From contig DLXM01000376.1 of the NCBI GenBank assembly GCA_003448835.1, forward strand, positions 1 through 6,547: a DNA stretch of 6,547 nucleotides, written 5' to 3'. The notes below the pieces were generated by a model that saw only the letters and a program-made list of their open reading frames with translations, was not told the origin of the DNA and made no database searches. This document shows, in pieces, positions 6,225 to 6,547 of the stretch. The stretch's first letter is position 1, and each line of letters starts with the position of its first letter. Source of the DNA: Bacteroidota bacterium (GTDB lineage: Bacteria > Bacteroidota > Rhodothermia > Balneolales > HLUCCA01). The position numbers and the translations under genes were made by a program.

Positions 6225-6233
6225 CTTTATACT
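6225..6233 (-). promoter_or_regulatory. TATA-like promoter of the OLD gene
   Basis: On the minus strand AGTATAAAG (complement of 6225-6233) is a good TATA box. A start site about 26 bases downstream would fall near 6203, giving a leader of roughly 10 bases that just includes the GGTG ribosome site. This agrees with the ATG at 6192. Confidence 0.5.
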
Positions 6234-6359
6234 CGTATCGATAATGAACTCGACATTACCGTGACCCCGAACCGGTACGACACAGAACAAAACGAGCAGG
6301 CCTGGCATGTCATCAGCCCGGAATCAACTCGGGAGCATTCCCAACCTCAATCCCATACA

Positions 6360-6378
6360 CGGAACTGTAATAGTTCCG
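6360..6378. repeat. Perfect 7-bp inverted repeat
   Basis: CGGAACT (6360-6366) and AGTTCCG (6372-6378) are exact inverted repeats with a 5-base spacer. The repeat sits inside the possible gene remnant and about 105 bp upstream of the rightward flanking gene. It could be a stem-loop or a protein-binding site. Confidence 0.35.
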
Positions 6379-6409
6379 GAAGATCTCCTTATCAGTCAGC
6401 GAACGGATT

Positions 6410-6427
6410 ACCCCCGGCTCGGGTTCG
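6410..6427 (+). repeat. 18-bp element shared with the left flank (inverted copy at 159-176)
   Basis: ACCCCCGGCTCGGGTTCG at 6410-6427 matches the complement of 159-176 at 17 of 18 positions. Each copy lies upstream of an outward-reading flanking gene in the same orientation relative to that gene: 57 bases before the ATG at 6484 here, and 113 bases before the ATG at 46 on the left. In both cases a weak TATA-like box is centred about 28 bases beyond the element. Confidence 0.5.
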
Positions 6428-6430
6428 CTT

Positions 6431-6471
6431 CCCCGGTCTGCCCCCCCTCCTCTTTATCCCCGATCGCCCCC
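6431..6471 (-). other. G-rich tract on the minus strand, possible loose quadruplex
   Basis: The plus strand has C-tracts at 6431-6434, 6441-6447, 6458-6461 and 6467-6471. On the minus strand these are four G-tracts with loops of 5, 10 and 6 bases, one loop longer than the classical limit. It lies just upstream of the rightward flanking gene and contains its weak TATA-like TTTAT (6453-6457). Confidence 0.35.
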
Positions 6472-6483
6472 AATAAACGCATA

Positions 6484-6547
6484 ATGAAATCCCTCTACCA
6501 CGCCCTCGCCCTCTTCCTCGTACTCGCAGCCCTCCTGTACCTCACCG
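6484..6547 (+). CDS. N-terminal fragment of a rightward gene with a signal peptide or membrane anchor
   Basis: ATG at 6484 opens a frame to the window end that begins MKSLYHALALFLVLAALLY: a lysine after the initiator, then a long hydrophobic leucine/alanine stretch, as in a signal peptide or first membrane helix. Codons are GC-rich (CTC, GCC), like the left-edge gene and unlike the island. There is no Shine-Dalgarno. A weak TATA-like CTTTATCC centred near 6455 would place transcription start around 6480, so the message may be leaderless. The mature protein is outside the window. Confidence 0.6.
   Translation, partial: MKSLYHALALFLVLAALLYLT

Larger units (their letters stand above)
6313..6453 (-). 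pseudogene. Possible C-terminal remnant of a minus-strand gene
   Basis: A minus-strand frame runs from just after a stop at 6454-6456 to a TGA at 6315-6313 and includes SEPEPGVIRSLTDKEI, then FRNYYSSVYGIEV and GNAPELIPG. Residue composition and GC-rich third codon positions from about 6426 downward look like genuine protein, unlike the other frames here. There is no usable start: the only early candidate, a GTG, would leave 15 residues. A one-base change in the C7 run at 6441-6447 would join it to an ATG at 6482, but that is speculative. It may be the tail of a gene cut off when the island arrived. I do not recognise the family. Confidence 0.35.

Noticed and set aside
6261..6476. 71-codon plus-strand frame from GTG
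   Set aside because: Composition from about residue 30 on is rich in Ser, Pro, Gln and Arg with no domain pattern, and it opposes the better-looking minus-strand fragment. No ribosome site or promoter fits.
1..6547. CRISPR array, tRNA, rRNA or transposase
   Set aside because: I saw no regularly spaced repeats, no cloverleaf-like sequence and no transposase or integrase motifs on either strand.

Overview
The window is an AT-rich block of defence-type genes (about 370-6240) between two GC-rich edges. Archaeal origin, probably a moderately GC-rich methanogen of the Methanomicrobiales type, is an inference. It rests on TATA-like boxes about 26 nt upstream of expected transcript starts, a GGTG-type Shine-Dalgarno ahead of one gene, oligo-T tracts at gene ends, and the mix of genes. 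No marker gene fixes the taxon. The strong base-composition contrast with both flanks points to horizontal acquisition.

Layout: 1-46 holds the N-terminus of a leftward gene with a hydrophobic start. 47-489 is a G-rich non-coding stretch with a four-tract G-quadruplex motif, several T7 tracts and the promoter of the first island gene. 490-2054 is a tight two-gene unit on the plus strand: a DUF262 (GmrSD N-terminal-like) protein and, 2 nt later, a small HEPN-like protein with an R-x4-H motif. It ends in a hairpin plus T8 tract. 2281-4454 is a restriction-modification pair on the plus strand: a gamma-class N6-adenine DNA methyltransferase (NPPY) with a C-terminal target-recognition region, followed by a PD-(D/E)xK-type putative restriction endonuclease. 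4455-4554 is a convergent terminator region. 4555-6192 on the minus strand is an OLD-family ATPase-TOPRIM nuclease with no GajB-like helicase partner in view. 6193-6483 holds its promoter, a likely remnant of a minus-strand gene, and a C-rich stretch. 6484 onward is the N-terminus of a rightward gene with a hydrophobic leader.

How the genes fit together: all five intact genes belong to families repeatedly linked to defence against phages and plasmids, and they form three separately promoted modules. The restriction-modification pair would mark host DNA and cut unmodified DNA. The OLD protein would be an ATP-controlled nuclease. The DUF262-HEPN pair is the least characterised: it may join an NTP-dependent, DNA-modification-sensing component to an RNase effector. 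No integrase, transposase, tRNA or clear attachment repeat is visible. However, an 18-bp sequence (17/18 identical) lies upstream of both outward-facing flanking genes, in the same orientation relative to each.
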